A stretch of DNA of 64,000 nucleotides from Phallus indusiatus (taxonomy: Eukaryota; Basidiomycota; Agaricomycetes; Phallales; Phallaceae), in assembly GCA_027605045.1 (NCBI GenBank), contig JAQFWX010000039.1, forward strand, positions 124,001-188,000. The letters are read 5' to 3'. Made by a program: the position numbers and the translations under genes. This document shows positions 37,825 through 50,675 of this stretch, one piece after another (position 1 is the first letter of the stretch; each line of letters starts with the position of its first letter). Below the pieces are notes generated by a model, which did no database searches, was not told the origin of the DNA, and was given only the letters and a program-made list of their open reading frames with translations.

Positions 37825-40560
37825 ATGGTGGCTACCATGAAATCTCTTGTAACTTCGCTTCAAGAATATCTAACACCACGAACCTCGTTCATTCCTGCTC
37901 TACATATTCAGCTCAATCTTCTTCCAAGTTCCCTGACGGACGAGTTGAGCTTTACAGCGCATTGAATCTTGATTGATTGTGTAGATAAAAAGCTCGAAGA
38001 AAGGCGTTATAGAAGTCGATGAATGGATGAGTAAATTCGAACGAATGGAGGGCGTGTGTATCAAATTTACCAAAGCTCTTGGATCGCACACAAAGACTCT
38101 TGCCAGCACTGTCGGCGAGTTGAGAAAACAACAGGTACGTCAATTTCATATTCTTGATAACGGTTACTTCACTGTTCAATTGTATCCTAGGCGTTTCCTA
38201 AGCATTGGGATTATCTGAACGTATGCCAGGAGAAGTTTTAGCTGCTCTATCAGACGAATTACGAACAAGGCGTGGGCCTGATAACCAAAATCACCTTTGC
38301 TTACGTCGTGGGCGACGATTTCTTTCCTCAAGACACAATAAGCATGATACCCGCATCAAGCACAGAAGAAGATCCTCTATCGCTGAAAGCTCCAGAATGT
38401 CTCAGCAAGCTAGAGAAAGAGACCGTTCGGGCCAATACTGAAATCGTAAGCCTCACTCTTTTCTCTGATTATCAGGTTTTAACGATAATGTCAGACGAAA
38501 CGTTGAAGTTACCTATCTCAAACATTCCTGGACATTGGTGTGCTTAACGAGGAACTCGGTCTTTCATATTCCTGCGGAAACGGAGATTGTCGCCTTCCCC
38601 AGATTCGTCTAGGGAACGTCAACACCCTCATCTGCCTCAGACCCATTCATTTCGTCCATTCGCTCTTCATTCGGACCCTCATCTTCCTCAAGCAAACTCC
38701 CAGAGGAGGACATATGTTACATATTTGGACGGTTCGTGTCAAGTCTCGACTTGAAGAAGTTGTGGACGAACCACTGGATTTGGACGGTCTATGAAACAAG
38801 CAGTTTGGTGTTGAAACGTAAAACCAGCTGTCAAATTAATAAAATGGGCAGAAGGATTAAAGGACGAATGTAAATTGTTCGTGCTTTCTTCTGCGGAGAC
38901 AACGGGATTGATTTTATGTGATTAATGGCTGATAGAACTGAAAAACGACGCGAATCCCACATACGGACGCTTTGCGCCAAATTAGAACACCCATGGAATG
39001 TACGGGGCATACCGTGAAGTATGCGAGAGCATCTGCTGATGCTCATCGCGATTCAACTGAGGCCAATGTTCGAGTTGTAAGAGAGTTACTTCTTTTATAT
39101 GAAGAAAGAAACATTTTACTGACTAGATGGATTTTGTTCTATCAAGATGAATACGAAAGAATGACCGAGCTAAAGCGTGTGAAGATTATCACTGTGATTA
39201 CGAATGCCCGAGGCGGAACATTCAACAGCAAGTTGTGAGATAAGCTGATGGAAAGCAAACAAGAACGCGGGTGTTTGCGCCAGATGGTAGCTTTTCTCTT
39301 CCTTCCATGTGGAACATGTCTTCATTCAACACTTCTTTAGAGATCATTCAGTGAGCTTTCTGCTTTGCATGAACTACAGGTTGAAAAACTGAAGGAGGAA
39401 TGAAGAATCAAAGAGCCTGTTTTTTTTTCCTCGGTGAAAAAGTATTCCGAGATTTGCAATGAGGAAAAGGAACTCGCCGTTCGTATCTATTTGCAGTATG
39501 CTATTCACATTTTGCTCATTGAATACAACATACCAGGCTTCTGCTGTAGATCAATCTCGACTGCTAGGTCGCGGACCGCGTGATCAGGATGATTACTTCG
39601 AGAAGATGCGCAAGAAGGTTGCTAAAGAGAAACCTTGCCAAAGTGGCAAAATAATCATGAAGACATCACTTACATTGATCCATTTTCTTTTATAGTTGGA
39701 GCAAGAGCTGCTGACAGCGGTTATGACGTGGGAGAGCGAACATGAAAGGCCTTTCCTTATGCATGGAGAAAACATGTTAGAATCTCTAACAGAGGCGATA
39801 GTAGACGAAGCAGAGAAGGAGAATCGTAAGGTATGTAATATGTATGCTCTTTTCAAAAGACTATTCATGACCGTATGGTTAGAGAGCTCACCCTGGATTA
39901 GTACCCCCATGGGCATGCGGGACTACACCCAATCCACCGGTCGGTGACTGGCCAGCGTACGACACCCACATTTGTTGGTCATCAACCAACAGCGAACCAT
40001 GGCCACGTTTTAAATAACACGAGCGTGTTTGAGGTACACAAACCCAGGGTGACAACACTTCTACCAAATTAAATCACCGGCACCAGCAACGTCGTCGTAT
40101 GTGCTTGAACCGGAAAAGAAAGCGAATGCTCTGTTGTCAATTCCGTCAGAGACCTGTGTCTGAATCAGGATGTGTATATGGATCTGGGCTTGGGTAGCGT
40201 GCTGTATGTTCGTCACTCGTTATTACCAGTATGCCTCGTTTCTATCGAACGCGTCGGTTGTCTGCTTTGTCAGTGATGATGGCACGTCTCTGTTCAATAA
40301 GCGGAAGCTCTATCGGACCTCGGTCTAGTGCTGGCAGCTCTGTCAGAGAAAGAACATTGCCAGCTTCGTCTTCGTCATCATCGTTCTTGTCATCGCATGC
40401 CAGAGAGAATTCTGGGACGCAGGTGACGAAGGAGGTGAAAGAAGAAGTTGGGTCGTTACTGTTACCACCCATCAAAGTTTTCTGTCCAACATCTTTCCAA
40501 CATCTTTTCTCACAAGCTGAACTAGAGCGAGTCCCATCCCGGTCCAAAAACCAAACTATC
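37825..40560 (+). pseudogene. Decayed full-length Ase1/PRC1/MAP65 gene
   Basis: Ancestral role: antiparallel microtubule bundling at the spindle midzone. Recognisable pieces lie in family order. N-terminal: 37825-37950 ('LQEYLTPRTSFIPALHIQLN', 'LTDEL'), then 'IDCVDKKLEERR', a frameshift, 'EVDEWMSKFERMEG' and 'TKTLASTVGELRKQQ'. A 55-nt intron (38136-38190) follows, then 'AFPKHWDYLNVCQEKF', a stop (TAG 38239-38241), 'DDFFPQDTISMIPAS' and 'LSKLEKETVR'. Then come 'TFLDIGVLNEELGLSYS' (38521-38571), 'EKRRESHIRTLCAKLE', 'AHRDSTEANVRV', 'DEYERMTELKRV', and the C-terminal 'SRLLGRGPRDQDDYFEKM' with 'LLTAVMTWESEHERPFLM' (to about 39840). At least one stop and several frameshifts break it. The tail to 40560 is Ser-rich and uncertain. 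Confidence 0.8.
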
Positions 40561-41882
40561 CGTGGGTAGTCTTATTTTTCTGTTTGCAGAAAGTCTTTTC
40601 TTAGCGGATGTAATGTATAGATCATTGATCTCTATGCTACATGGTCGGCTTCCTACTTCAAAACTTTTCCCAAGACAAACGTTTCGACTAACATACATAT
40701 ATTCTTGGCTTTTGATTCTACTCAGACGTGGACCTTGACCTCGTAATGGCTCTAACTTTGAAGAAGCTCTCGGATCAATACTCCGATGTCAATTTCGTAC
40801 GATACCACGTTGATAACGTTTGGAGAGAATGCACTGGAACGGCTCTGTGGGTGCGTGACTCGTGTAGATATGCGATTTACTTTGGGTCGATTATACTCAT
40901 TCAGTCTTTTTGTTTGTGTTTCGATCAGGCCTACTTTATCTTTTTGAAGGGGTATAAAAGGCGCGGACGCTAGGTAAAGTTGCCCGTTTCTGCCCCATCA
41001 GTGATACTGAATCTGTTCCCAGTTCTCCACAGGCCGAGCCCTGGAGTCAACGCCAAGACCGATGCAACTAACGAAGGTGCAACTACGTTCTTAGGTGGGC
41101 TCATCTTAGGATTCTGCATCGTTGTCACCACAAAGTCTTCAGCTTTTATAACCGATTTAGGTTGTTGAGACTTGTTGACGGTGACAGCTTGACGTGGTAT
41201 TTGCTTTCTTCGTATCAGTGCTGTTTTCGCGCCAATGTACGTATGTAATGGGGTGTGTAGATACATTGCTTGTGCCTAGAATCTCTCGCATCTTCCGCTG
41301 AGCTTTCTTCACTCGGAGTTCGGTGTAAGGTTCATGGCCATTAGAACAGAAACCGTCGCTTGACGAGACATTCATGAAGCAATTTCATCAATTAGGTACT
41401 ATAGTATGTGCTATCCGAAGTTGAAGCACGTTCATCACCTCAGATCTAAAGAAGCTCTTAGGGTCTGAACGAATAGAGTAGGGTAATAAAAAGATTCTTA
41501 CTTGCGTTTTAGCTCTGAACTCCTCAAAACCAGACATGAGGACGCCGTCGCTTGGACCAGGGACTTTGGTAAAGTGGTACACATTTTAACCTCGGTCGCT
41601 AGTCATATTGCATAGGCGCCAATAGCCTGATTTCGGAGTAGAGCCTCTCGGTAACCGCGAGGGGACTGGGAAAGGATCTGGCGATTGGAAGGTGTGAAAT
41701 ACTGGATACAATCTAACGCTACAAACTCCAATAGTTTCAAGAGAGTTGTTTAGCTATTCAAATAACATGATTTATTACATAACCGCCTATAATGTTTCAG
41801 TATCACTGGAAATGCCACATTCGGAATGATTTCATAACAGTTGAAAGAAAAAGAGGAGACGCACCTCGAAAAAGCGTCGTGG
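40561..41882. other. Unassigned stretch between Ase1 relic and second F-box gene
   Basis: About 1.3 kb. A plus-strand piece at 40726-40850 follows a CTCAG acceptor-like site and reads 'DVDLDLVMALTLKKLS...VRYHVDNVW', possibly an exon of an unknown gene. Minus-strand pieces at 41388-41582 and 40970-41375 are open but short. None shows a recognisable domain, and I cannot join them into a supported gene. Confidence 0.35.
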
Positions 41883-43433
41883 TCATAGTTCAACGGGATC
41901 ATCCGTCGATCGAACAGAGTGCCAACCCTTTCCAGGTCTCCAGAACCAACGATGGAAGCTGAAAATTTGTATGTCCTCTATCGTTGGGTGACTCCGCCAT
42001 TCGGGGTCAAAGGCGACTCCAATGGGACAATAAGCCGTTGGATAATCAAAATCTTCATAATCATTTTCAAAGGCAAATACCCTGCAGCTTTTCAAATGCT
42101 TAAAGGCAGGCAGAGCGGACACTATTTCCTCGGATAATTCCTAGAAATACATAAGACATCATTACAGAGAACTAAAACTCTGCAAGAGAGAAACGAAAAA
42201 AATGCAAACCAGGTAATCATCGGTGTATTCTTCTGTCTTTATTAATACGAGAGTGGCGGCATTAGGAAACGCATGTGCCAAATGAAAAAGATCTTCTTCC
42301 GGGTTATTCAGTGCACCGTTATAGATTATGTGCTTGATGTTTGGAGAGACAACCGTGTACTCCTGTTGTAGACTTCTCGAGCCCGAAGTGAAAATATGGA
42401 TTTTCTCCAAAGCAAGCCCGGGGACAATATGACTGGCAATATGTGACGATGCCCTCAATATTTCGAGTTTAGGTACCTTGGTGACGAAACAAGTAAGAGG
42501 CGCATAGAGGCGAGGGCTGCCACCCACGCGTAATTCACGCAGATTGGGTGTCAGATTGAAGAAATGGTGAATACGTTCGAGGCCGTCACGATAGGGCTTC
42601 TCTGCAAAACTGAATTGGAAGGTTACCGAAAGTTTTTGCAGGTGAGGGAGAGTTGTTAGTGACCCCTCATCGAAAAGGTGGCAAAATATGTCGGAGGGCA
42701 GAGACAAAATGGTGAGTTGACCAATTATGGGGATAAGAAGTTCTACGATGTCGGGTACGTGTAATTCATACGTACACTCGCATTTGATATCAAGCTGAAA
42801 AACGCGCAACGAAGAGGTAGTAACCGTGGCTCCCAGTGTTACAGTAGAAGGAATCAACCTGTAGCACTCGATATTGAGAGTCTGGAGGTCGGACAAGCGG
42901 AGTATGCGGGATAGGATCTCTAGGGTAAATGAACTATCGTATATGTGGAGATGAAGAAGCCGTGGCAAGTTAGAGACAAAGGAAACAAGCTCCCGGCATG
43001 CATTGCTCCTCAAAACGAGAAACTCGCTGTAATTGCCACTGTAATCGGCAGAGTCATCTGTTAAGTGGTCATTTGGAGGGCCATTTGGCATATCACCGCC
43101 ACAAAGACACATCCACCAATCAACTAGAATCAATCGACGAACGGCGTTGAGTAGATGAGGTAGGCCGCTAATATTTTGAATGCATCCAATGATTCGCCTG
43201 AGACAATCGCAGGCCTCGGATGCAATGGCTAAACTCCACCCGGAACTCGACAGCCGTAATGTGCCAAACAAAACTGGTAAGGCGATACTACGGAAAGACT
43301 TATTTACCGATGCCAAAGACTGTAAGGTATATCTATCATCGATATCGTCCGCGAATTGGAAGATATGCAGCCAGACTTCGGCAGGAAGGTTAGGAAGGCG
43401 TTTTGGACTAATTTCTCCCCGTCGTTGTGGCAT
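41883..43433 (-). CDS. F-box protein, LRR-like, paralogue (493 aa)
   Basis: Likely SCF ubiquitin-ligase substrate receptor. Minus-strand exons 43433-42210 and 42140-41883 are joined by a 69-nt intron (GTTTGC...TCTAG) in phase 0. The ATG at 43433 is the first in frame. The F-box (about 12-60) reads 'NLPAEVWLHIFQFADD' and 'SLASVNKSFRSIALPVLF'. Leucine-rich-like stretches follow ('LSDLQTLNIE', 'LPHLQKLSV', 'TPNLRELRV'), with the 'YTVVSPNIKHIIYNG' block shared with the gene at 36020 ('YTVVSRGIKHVLYNG'). Exon 2 carries 'RSHPTIEDIQIFSFHRWFW'. It is the closer relative of the F-box relic at 14640-14790. Same strand as its paralogue, with the dead Ase1 gene between them. Confidence 0.85.
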
Positions 43434-44029
43434 CAAAGAAACTTGAGCGCGTCATGTCACAATCGCGTCGCGTTACGTGTGTTAGACGCCTGGTATAGCA
43501 AGTTGAACGCAAGAATTTCTCCCAGTTATCTCAGCTAATACTGATTTACCATCTGTCCGTTTATGATCAAATCGTGCTCAACTCGAACACTCGTGTCTGT
43601 GGTGCTATCTGCCGTGTCGCATCACTGCTTTTGCATGTGCAGTCTCATTTTATAGTTGTGAACTGATATGCTCAGCTTTCTCTGCGGTCGTCTTTAAACA
43701 AACGCGTCAACGCATGATATACGGTCCGTCAACATGTGCGTGCGTCTTCAAGCTTCAAGGCCCCGGTCTCACCTATATAGATGTACCCATCGGTAATTTA
43801 CTAGATCCTTGGTAAAATTGAGGAGAATGTCGTGTCTTCCATCAGATAGAATTCATTTGAAGCTATCTTCACACCTAACCAACTTTGATTCCGCAGTTAC
43901 GACATCTATCCACTTCAATCAGGCTCAGCTTTTGAGTAGGTCGAAAGTACATGTTATAGCGACTCAGATAAATAGGATTGTTGATCGGAAAGCGTGTATT
44001 TAGGATGCCTACAAGATATAAGCGTCGAT
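43434..44029. other. Spacer upstream of second F-box gene
   Basis: About 600 bp holding the 5' region of the minus-strand F-box gene. No further gene is recognised; the short plus-strand frame at 43809-44003 has no support. Confidence 0.4.
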
Positions 44030-45147
44030 GCTAAAAGAGGGACCAGAGCCGTTCACTGAACCTACGACATCCCGCCTACGGCGGAAGCAGAAGCATAAGA
44101 CCGTCTTAGCCCCAAGAATATAGGCCATTCTCATGCTCATGAATAGTCACTGCCAGGAAAAATGTCGATCGGGTTTACGTTTTATGGTGTAGAAACCATC
44201 TGAGCAAGGAAGGAATTGGCTTTGATGAAAAGAAGACGTTGAAACCAAATAGAAGCTATTACAGACTCCGTTAGGATACCGAGTCGTTTTGTTGATAGAC
44301 TGGTCTCAGAACAAGCGGGATTGGATAGCACCAGACGGGTCTTACGGAGAGAAAACACATGTCGCCATGTTATATGCTAATTTCTGGCTTCAGCTCAGTT
44401 AGGTTTCATTATGTGTAGCCAGTGGTCTTCAGGCCTCCGGTTTCAATTTCTCAGTTCTAGCACGATTGGCACGATCACATGATAGTATCGGAAGTTGGAG
44501 CTGTAGAGCTCCGAGCTCACGGTGTGTGCGGACTTTGAATCCGGAGGTTCTAGGCGGCGCCGCGGTGTTGGCATTGACTCGGGTAGTAAGTTCTGTATTC
44601 AACGGCCAACAGAGATGTGAAAATCACCGCGAAAATGCAAGAGACAACGAGGCAGCGAGTGAGAGCTGAGAATCAGGTCTGGCATAAGGCGCTCTTGAGA
44701 GCAACTTTTCACAAGTCTTGATCGTGCTCCTCAGTATACTCCGTGCTCGCCCCGTAACTTGCCCCTTATCAATGATATTTTGTCATGGCTTGTGTGTGTG
44801 TGTGTTATTCCAATAAGTCCCTGAGGGCATAGCCCTATGTATCGGGACTTTTACTCTGTCTAACTACAACATGATTTATAATCGACAACGCTTTTGCATT
44901 ATATATAGCATAATTCCATAGAGCCCATAGATTTTTAAAGCGCTGGTACTTCTTTGTCTGCCTGTTTCCCAGCCAATCAAACCGCTCCCTCTTGACTTCT
45001 ATTCCGGACCAAACTGTTGGGTCCTTAGTCTATGTGATCGCCAATCACCGTCCTCGACTTATACGAGCTCCTTAACGCCTCAGTGCGTTCCACGTTTTGC
45101 ACTTGCCGAGCGGCTCTCCATGAAGTAATTTTGTAGGCCGGATTGTC
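44030..45147. repeat. Upstream block of NLR copy D (spacer family C)
   Basis: Related to 17290-18955 and 28010-29602 through the 'gacatcccgcctacggcgga' text near 44068 and 'gtgcggactttgaatccg' near 44526. It holds the 5' region of copy D. A short TG dinucleotide run lies near 44792-44803. No gene. Confidence 0.6.
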
Positions 45148-48100
45148 ATGGCTTTTTCGACGGAAGGCATAAAGATATCTGGTAACTTTTAGAATTAGTT
45201 TTGATTTATCTCATCCCTGATCGCTTGGATAAAGATGTTCGTTTGATCAATAGTACTCCACCGTCATGGAAAGATGATAAGCTCGAAATTGAAATAAAGT
45301 ATGGCAAGAAAACGACAGCCAATGCACAAAGCGCAATTGGGAAAAGTGATCAGCACGAGAATCGCATGATCTGGGACACGCCCTTCATTTTGTATGTTAG
45401 AAATTATGATCTTCAATTTCTAGCTTACATCCAAGATTTAGTGCGGGTGATATTACTGACGACACTCTTCTGATATTTATCGTCCGAAGAAAGCGAGTTT
45501 TCAAGACAATTATATTCGGCCCGTGCGAACGTCGGGCCATTGACCTACTCGAACAACAAGGTGATCCTGTTTGCTGAAACGCTGTCGTTAGTCTTGTACT
45601 TATATAATTTCAGGTTTATGCAAGTTGGACGGCGTCGGAGAATGTCAATTAACCTTCAACATCGAAAAAGTATCTGAACATGAGGTCGTTTTGGGATTGA
45701 TAGAAAAAGCATCAGCCGGATTAGGCAGTTTACCAGTTCTGGAAGCCCCAGGCGAGGTTGCTAATGTTGTCAATTCTGTGGCACAAGCCTACAATGATGA
45801 TGAGAAGACCTGGGTATCATTTCTTGACACATTCCAGGCGTTTATGCAAGTTATGAATGGTGTTTCCGAGGTAGTCTAGTCAGCAAGCATGCCTTCATTC
45901 CGAGCCTTCCTAAAGCCTCTTCTAGATAAACATATATGTGCAGGTAGCGTGGAGTGTTCTATCCATTATTCCGAAGGTAAAAGCACACTACTTTTCCCTC
46001 TCTTAAACATATATAAATTGATCTTGCAAGACAATTATTGCGAAGAAAAATCGCGATGACAAAATCAAACAGTTATGCGAAAAACTAAAGGACATTTACG
46101 AGTACATTACGGACGCGGAACGGCTTTGCGATCTCAATGCGACTCAATCTACAGCTAGATCTACCACCCGCTGGTCTAAAATGCTTTACACGCTGGTTCA
46201 GCAAACCGTTGAATGCGCATATTTTCTCAGTGCGTACGGTACGGAAAGTACAGGTTGTGTCTTTCTCGAGATCATGTGATTCTGAAATTGAGTCTGATTT
46301 TGAAGCTCCAGCTAAAAACATAGTCAAGGCAATTGGTGGGAGCGTGGATGTCAAGATTCAAGCCTTCAATGACAAACTCGACCACCTTACCAAGGTGATG
46401 ACGGATTCGGTCGATCTTGAAACTGGCATTGTAACACTTCGTGTGTCCGAGAAAATCAGCGAATCAAGTACGTCAATCATTAAGCTCATGAGTTCTTGTC
46501 GATAATACGATTCCTTCATAAGATGAGTTAGCATTGCTGGGAGAAATGCCCTACGACTCTGATGCTGGATTTCTCCCTAAGAAGCAATGTTTACCAGGGA
46601 CACGTCAGACGTTGATCAATGAAATATTAAAATGGATCAACGACGATAGCTTGCCACATATTCTGGTCTTAAGTGGACAAGCGGGAATAGGAAAATCCGC
46701 AGTGGCACATACCATCGCTGGAACATTTCAAAAACAGACCCGACTCGGATCCATGTTTTGTTTCAACAGAAGTTTCCCGGACCGGCGCAATTGTCTTTTC
46801 AGCACCATATCCCGTGACCTCGCCGACAGCGACACCTTCTGGCGAAAAGAACTAGTGAAGGTTATCGACAAGTCTGCGGTTCGGAAGAAGAAGGATGCCG
46901 AAACGCAGTTTGACGAGCTCATCCTTAAACCTTCGAAAAACGTGGCAACTATTGGATCTGTTGTGGCCGTCGTGGACGCATTGGATGAAAGTGGGGAGCG
47001 CAACGAACGCAGAGAGATTCTAAAATTACTCTTGGACAGATGGAGTGAGCTTCCCAAGAACTACCGTATCATTGTTACTACACGTCCAGAACAAGACATT
47101 GAGCTTCAATGCCAGAATTGCAGTGTTCAATGTATACGGATGGGTGATATTCAAGATGCAGAGGAAACATATTCCGATATCCAAGCTTATGTCTCGGTTT
47201 GTCTCGCCCCAATATCCTCGATCTTGGACACGATAAGCTGGAATTGGCCTAGTGTACTAGCAGAACGCGCCGAGGGTCTTTTCCAGTGGGCTCAGACTGT
47301 CTGCCAATTCATCGATCCCACCGTGAGGCGTCCACGGATAGTAAAGAAGAAGAAGTGGAAAGCTTGTATCTCAAACTCTTCTTCGTCCTTATATGGACTA
47401 TATCGTCAAATCATCTCAAACCAGTCGGAAGCCGAGGACATTGAATTTGTCGAAGACTTCAAAACGATTGTAGGCGTGATTATAACTGCGCGGGAACCCT
47501 TGTCAATAGATGCGCTACAAAACATCTTTGATGATATTGAAGATATCGAGTCAATACTCACCCCCTTCGGTTCTTTTTTTATTGGCGTTCATGACCTGTC
47601 GACCCCTGTGCGGCCTGTCCATACCTCTTTATTCGATTTTTTCAGCTCTCAAAAGATCATTGGAGAAGATAATGAGTACTACATCGACACATCAAACCAA
47701 AGCCGGATGGCACTCGGGTGTCTCAAGGTGATGGATCAGATGCTCTGTTTCAATATTTGTCAACTGGAGACATCTCACAAACGCAATGAAGATATGCCCG
47801 ATTTTCGGTCACGCGTCAAGAAAGCCATTCCATTGCATCTTTCGTATTCTTGTCGGTTCTGGACTGCTCATCTTCAATCGTCAACTCACAGCGAGGAACT
47901 CATCTGCGAAGTCCGGAAATTGATGGATGACAATCTGTTACATTATTTTGAGGCACTCAGTTTGATAAATGCAATTGTGAGTGGTTGCACGGCAATGCAA
48001 GAAATAGTGTATTGGTGTCAAGTCAGTGATCCTTTTCCTGTTGCATATTTAATGGCTGAATCAAGCGGTAGGATGGAGATAATGACCTGGCTGAGGATGC

Positions 48101-50675
48101 GATGGATGCGGCGAAGTTTGGATATGATTTTGGAGACATGATGGTAGAGAGCACGCCACATCTATATCTTTCCGCACTTCCATTTGCCCCTCATGATTCA
48201 TTTGTATCCAGAAGGTATCTCGAGAGGTATCCTGGATTGTTCACGTTCGATGTTGGTCAACCTGTCGGCTCAGCTTCGCGCAAAATTGGATTCACGCAAG
48301 CAGATGCCTTTGATATACAGATTGCCTTTTCTCCAAAAGGCAGATATGTGGCAACTAACCGGCGTTACAGTGAAATCATTGTATGGGACTACGTAACAGG
48401 AGCGAAGGTGTTTGTTTGTTTTGTAGATCACTTGGCGGAGCGGTCTGTACAGCGAAGGGTTTTCGACATCCTACTTTCCCAGCAAAGTGTTTGCAACATC
48501 GTATTTTCCCCTGATGGCGAATTAATTTATTGTTGTTATGTGAACGGCGATATCCTGATATGGAGTATGGGAACCAAAGAAAAAAGGACAGAGAATTACA
48601 AGGAGACAATTGGTGCTGAGTGTCTTTATTGTGCCATATCTTCGGACGGGTGCTTTATAGCCTGGCTGACGGCAAACTCGGAAATACTCCTATTTGATCG
48701 AGAAAGTCGTCAGATTGTCAAACACTTCAAATACTATCGTTATCGTGATTTCTTCGCGTTTTCTCCCAACGGAGACTGGTTTGCATTTTATAGTGGCACT
48801 GAAAAGGTGTACATTTGGGATACTAGAAACCAAATGCAACATGTCATCCCCTACTATACTCTGTGGAAAGTGATACGGCTCACTAACAGCTACGTTGCTT
48901 TTCAAAAAGACGACACCTCAATAGAAATAAGGGATGTACGAACAAACATTAAAGTTACTGAAATCCAACATGAATCATCTATCACAAGCTTCTGCCTTTC
49001 CCCTGACGATCGATATATCCTTGTTGGCTCGGCCAGAATGTACTTGATTCGGAGCGTGTCTACTGGCGAATTGATCACTCGAACCTATGATGACGAATAC
49101 GTTCGGTGTCTAGGGTTTTCACATGATTCCAAATCAATCGCGTCGCTCCGTTGGGACTACACTGATGACCGACCCGGGTCAAGCACACTCCACGTTCAAC
49201 AATGGGATGAATCCATAGAACCGAATCATCCGCATGGTAATGAAATCAAGAGAGTGTCCGAAATTTGGCTGCGGGGTCCGTATCTGATTATTCGGTATGT
49301 AACGGTATTTCTCGATAAATATCATCTGCAAATCTCGGAAATTGCGACAACGAACACGATTATATTTGACGTCGAACTTGGGAACTACTACGGACCCGTC
49401 GATGTTCCTCCTGATGAGGAAAACGTGCGCCTGGCATACGGCACCAGCCGCGGACTCTGTCTCTGGAACGACAAAGAAGGCGAGATCATTGTAGACGAAT
49501 CGGTCCGTTCAATCACCACGCCCGTGTGTTTGGACAGCTATCTTATTGCTGGAGACGAAAAAACCATTAATATTTGGGATATTTGTACCCGAAAATTGAT
49601 TTGTGGTCCAATCGACTTACCATATGAACTAAAATTCCTTTTCCCCGTGCGAGGTACTTGTTTCGCTGTCGTTTATGATGACGATAAAGCGGAAGTTCGG
49701 GACTGCGAATCTGATGGCAAGACGGTAGGAGACATGTTTACATTCGAAACGAAGACTCGCAATTCCCCGATTGCTGTTTCCGCCAACGGGCAACATGTCA
49801 TATGCACGTCAGGAGACAGTCTCAATATATTGGACTCCACAGGTGCAAGACTGAGCTCGATTCCATTCTCATACTGTCATCCTAAACGGCGGCTATCCCT
49901 CAATGGGAAATATATTGCATGGACGGATAACCACGGAATAAAACTCTTTGACGTGGACACCAAAACATTCCTCACTGGCCCATTGTTGAATCAACCGGTC
50001 CAAAAGTTGTGGTTCGCCAACGATTCAACCCGAATCATAATGGTACATAATGCACATTCGACCGATGGATGTTCAGACAATGAAGATTGGAATGCTTCCG
50101 GTGCTAGTACAGGGATGATTCGGCCCGGGTTGATAGACATCTGGGACATACAATCCACAAACACGATAATCAGGACAATTCGGTATCCGCTAAACTCGTA
50201 TGGGATAAATACCCTAGCTCTGAGTGATAGACATCTGGCGGAACTTGTTGATGTCCCTTGGAGATGTTCTGTCCGGGACTTAAGTACATATGAGGCGATG
50301 TCTACTCTGTACGACTCTCTTCCACTTCCCGCCAATGGTTCCGAGATTGAAAGGTGAGTTCAAGTTATCAAATTATCATCCCCTATGTTTCATTCAAGAG
50401 AGACTCCCAGAACGCTGGTGTCCGACAAGATGGAGATATTGAATTACGCATTAACGGCCTGGAAGAAAGCTTCACTTCCTGCTTTCCCTAAAATGAAAGA
50501 CGGATGGGTTTTGGGTCTTCAGGGTGAGCTTTTGTTTTGGGTTCCAGAGAGAAAAAGAAGGGGATTTTGGTATCCATGCACGATGCATATACCGCTTCAA
50601 GACATTACAAGACTTGATTTCAACGATTTCGTACATGGTCCTTGTTGGACGAAATGTAGATCCAAGTACGACTAG
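45148..50675 (+). CDS. NLR copy D: C2-like / helical / NACHT / WD40 protein, most diverged
   Basis: Predicted 1681 aa. Exons: 45148-45181, 45235-45391, 45442-45560, 45614-45870, 45926-45976, 46031-46253, 46306-46467, 46523-48025, 48079-50353, 50411-50675; phases close. C2-like region to about 115; helical region to about 334 ('VAWSVLSIIPK', 'QQTVECAYFLSAY'); NACHT with Walker A GQAGIGKS at 386-393, Walker B VVAVVDALDES, 'RIIVTTRPEQD', 'EPLSIDALQNIF' and 'VRPVHTSLFDFF'; linker 'STPHLYLSALPFAPHDSF'; WD40 region; tail 'ELLFWVPERKR...FVHGPCWTKC'. Compared with A-C, the NACHT exon is 24 nt shorter, and the WD40 region has an extra stretch of about 20 residues between the first two units (near 48410-48480) plus extra acidic loops (near 50050-50120). 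The acceptor at 45441 was chosen because it gives the same junction residue and alignment as in A-C. Confidence 0.86.

Noticed and set aside
41388..41582. Possible small minus-strand gene with a GTAAGA donor.
   Set aside because: Only about 60 codons, no recognisable product and no convincing partner exon.
44792..44803. TG dinucleotide run.
   Set aside because: A short microsatellite with no further structure.
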